6,496 bases of DNA, taken from contig CAMBJI010000120.1 of assembly GCA_945867725.1 (NCBI GenBank), positions 1 through 6,496 of the forward strand, read 5' to 3'. The DNA is from Bordetella parapertussis. GTDB lineage: Bacteria > Pseudomonadota > Gammaproteobacteria > Burkholderiales > Burkholderiaceae_D. The translations under genes were made by a program, and so were the position numbers. Below, one piece after another: positions 5,446-6,496 of the stretch (position 1 is the first letter of the stretch; each line of letters begins with the position of its first letter). Under the pieces are notes generated by a model that was not told the origin of the DNA, made no database searches, and saw nothing but the letters and a program-made list of their open reading frames with translations.

Positions 5446-6496
5446 GTATGACTGCTCGTCCTTTTCGTTACACACCCTGGAATCCAGGGCGCTGGCTCAT
5501 TTGGGGTGGTTTTGCGCTCTTGCTGCTGATTGCGCCGCGCCTGATGAGTTCTGGCTCGGTCGTATCCTTGCTCTCGCTAATGGGTACGACCATGATTTTC
5601 GCCTTGTCCTACAACATGTTGTTGGGTCAGAGCGGGATGCTGTCGTTTGGTCACGCGGTCTATTCCGGGATGGGTGCATTTTTTGCGATCCATGCGATTA
5701 ATCTTGCAGGCAGCGGCGCGCTGCCTGGGCCACTGACCTTGATACCCATTATTGGCGGGTTGGCAGGTTTGTTATTCGGAATACTCTTCGGCTATGTAAC
5801 CACCAAACGTTCTGGTACGACTTTTTCAATGATTTCGTTGGGTATCGTCGAGTTGGTGTTTGCCTGTTCGCTGATGTTTCCTGGATTTTTTGGCGGGGAA
5901 GGCGGTGTTGCGGGCGATCGTGTTTTCGGCAAACCGCTGTTCGGTATTAGCTATGGACCCCAGATTCAGGTTTATTACCTGATCGCTTTCTGGTTATTCA
6001 TTTGCACGGCGGCGATGTTCGCCATTTCACAAACACCCCTCGGGCGCATCGCTAATGCCGTGCGCGATAACCCTGAGCGTGCCGAGTTTATTGGCTATGA
6101 CACCCAGCGCGTGCGTTACCTCATGCTGATTTTGTCCGGATTCTTTGCCGGCATTTCCGGTGCGCTCACGGCCATTAATTTTGAAATCGTCAGTGCGGAA
6201 AATGTTAGTGCGGTTCGCTCGGGTGCAGTTCTTTTGTTTACCTTCATTGGCGGTATCGGTTTTTTCTTTGGGCCAATGCTGGGGGCTATTGTTGGCGTGT
6301 TCCTGACTGTTATGCTGTCTGAATTCACCAAAGCGTGGCAGTTGTATCTGGGATTGTTTTTTATTCTGATTGTGATGTACGCGCCGGGTGGTCTGGCCAG
6401 TCTGATCATGATGAACATTCGAGTGGCTGCCCACGGCCATTTACGGCGCATTCTTCCCCTCGGGCTGAGCCTGTTGGTTGCCTGTGCCATCGGTCT
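5442..6496 (+). CDS. livM: Branched-chain amino-acid-type ABC transporter permease, LivM family; C-terminus off the right edge
   Basis: The frame is open for 351 codons to the window end with no stop. It is the second permease subunit of the HAAT importer, in the inner membrane. Signatures: NMLLGQSGMLSFGHAVYSGM (58-77), the coupling loop TPLGRIANAVRDNPERAEFI (198-217) followed by GYDTQRVRYLMLILSGFFAG (218-237), and the late YAPGGLAS (313-320). About nine to ten hydrophobic segments are visible. Beyond the usual family end near APGGLA, the reading frame continues through the basic stretch MMNIRVAAHGHLRRILP (323-339) into another hydrophobic run (LGLSLLVACAIG), so a C-terminal extension with an extra membrane segment is likely. 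ATG at 5442 overlaps the livH stop; a second ATG at 5448 is possible. The upstream GAGAG is a weak ribosome site, so coupling to livH translation probably matters. Genes for the ATPases and binding protein were not seen and would be expected downstream. Confidence 0.92.
   Translation, partial: MSMTARPFRYTPWNPGRWLIWGGFALLLLIAPRLMSSGSVVSLLSLMGTTMIFALSYNMLLGQSGMLSFGHAVYSGMGAFFAIHAINLAGSGALPGPLTLIPIIGGLAGLLFGILFGYVTTKRSGTTFSMISLGIVELVFACSLMFPGFFGGEGGVAGDRVFGKPLFGISYGPQIQVYYLIAFWLFICTAAMFAISQTPLGRIANAVRDNPERAEFIGYDTQRVRYLMLILSGFFAGISGALTAINFEIVSAENVSAVRSGAVLLFTFIGGIGFFFGPMLGAIVGVFLTVMLSEFTKAWQLYLGLFFILIVMYAPGGLASLIMMNIRVAAHGHLRRILPLGLSLLVACAIG

Noticed and set aside
6027..6490. Two long overlapping minus-strand open frames opposite livM
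   Set aside because: They are rich in His, Asn, Gln and Arg as expected from the reverse complement of a hydrophobic membrane protein, and resemble no known family.

Overview
The window looks like chromosomal DNA of a proteobacterium, most likely a betaproteobacterium (inference). Base composition is moderate, promoters and Shine-Dalgarno sites look ordinary, and the acyl-CoA ligase and branched-chain-type ABC permeases read like the sets common in Burkholderiales and relatives. Coding density is high. There are no RNA genes, insertion sequences, CRISPR arrays, phage genes or attachment sites that I can see, and no stretch over 300 bases lacks a gene.

Layout. The left end (1-1232, minus strand) is the N-terminal 410 codons of a SelO-type protein adenylyltransferase (AMPylase); its C-terminus lies outside the window. 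A 70-base divergent gap separates it from five plus-strand genes. The first two form a tight pair: a class II aldolase/adducin-family protein (1303-2079) and a 190-residue HD-domain protein (2095-2667). A 123-base gap with a plausible sigma-70 promoter follows. Next come an AMP-forming acyl-CoA ligase resembling the 3-(methylthio)propionyl-CoA ligase (DmdB) group (2791-4443), a LivH-type permease with a TTG start (4498-5445) and a LivM-type permease (5442 to beyond the right end). The two permease genes overlap by four bases. The ATPases and the periplasmic binding protein are not in the window and may lie downstream.

How the genes may work together (inference). The transporter would import a small carboxylate or amino-acid-like compound, and the ligase would activate a carboxylic acid to its CoA thioester. 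The aldolase-like protein and the HD protein could act on the same or a related substrate.

The most interesting element is the HD protein. It keeps all six metal ligands of the mixed-valent diiron HD oxygenases (PhnZ, myo-inositol oxygenase), with matching spacing around the HD pair, but lacks their substrate-contacting residues. Its partner, the aldolase-like protein, keeps the three zinc histidines but has glycine where fuculose aldolase has its catalytic glutamate. Together they are a candidate uncharacterised oxidative catabolic module.
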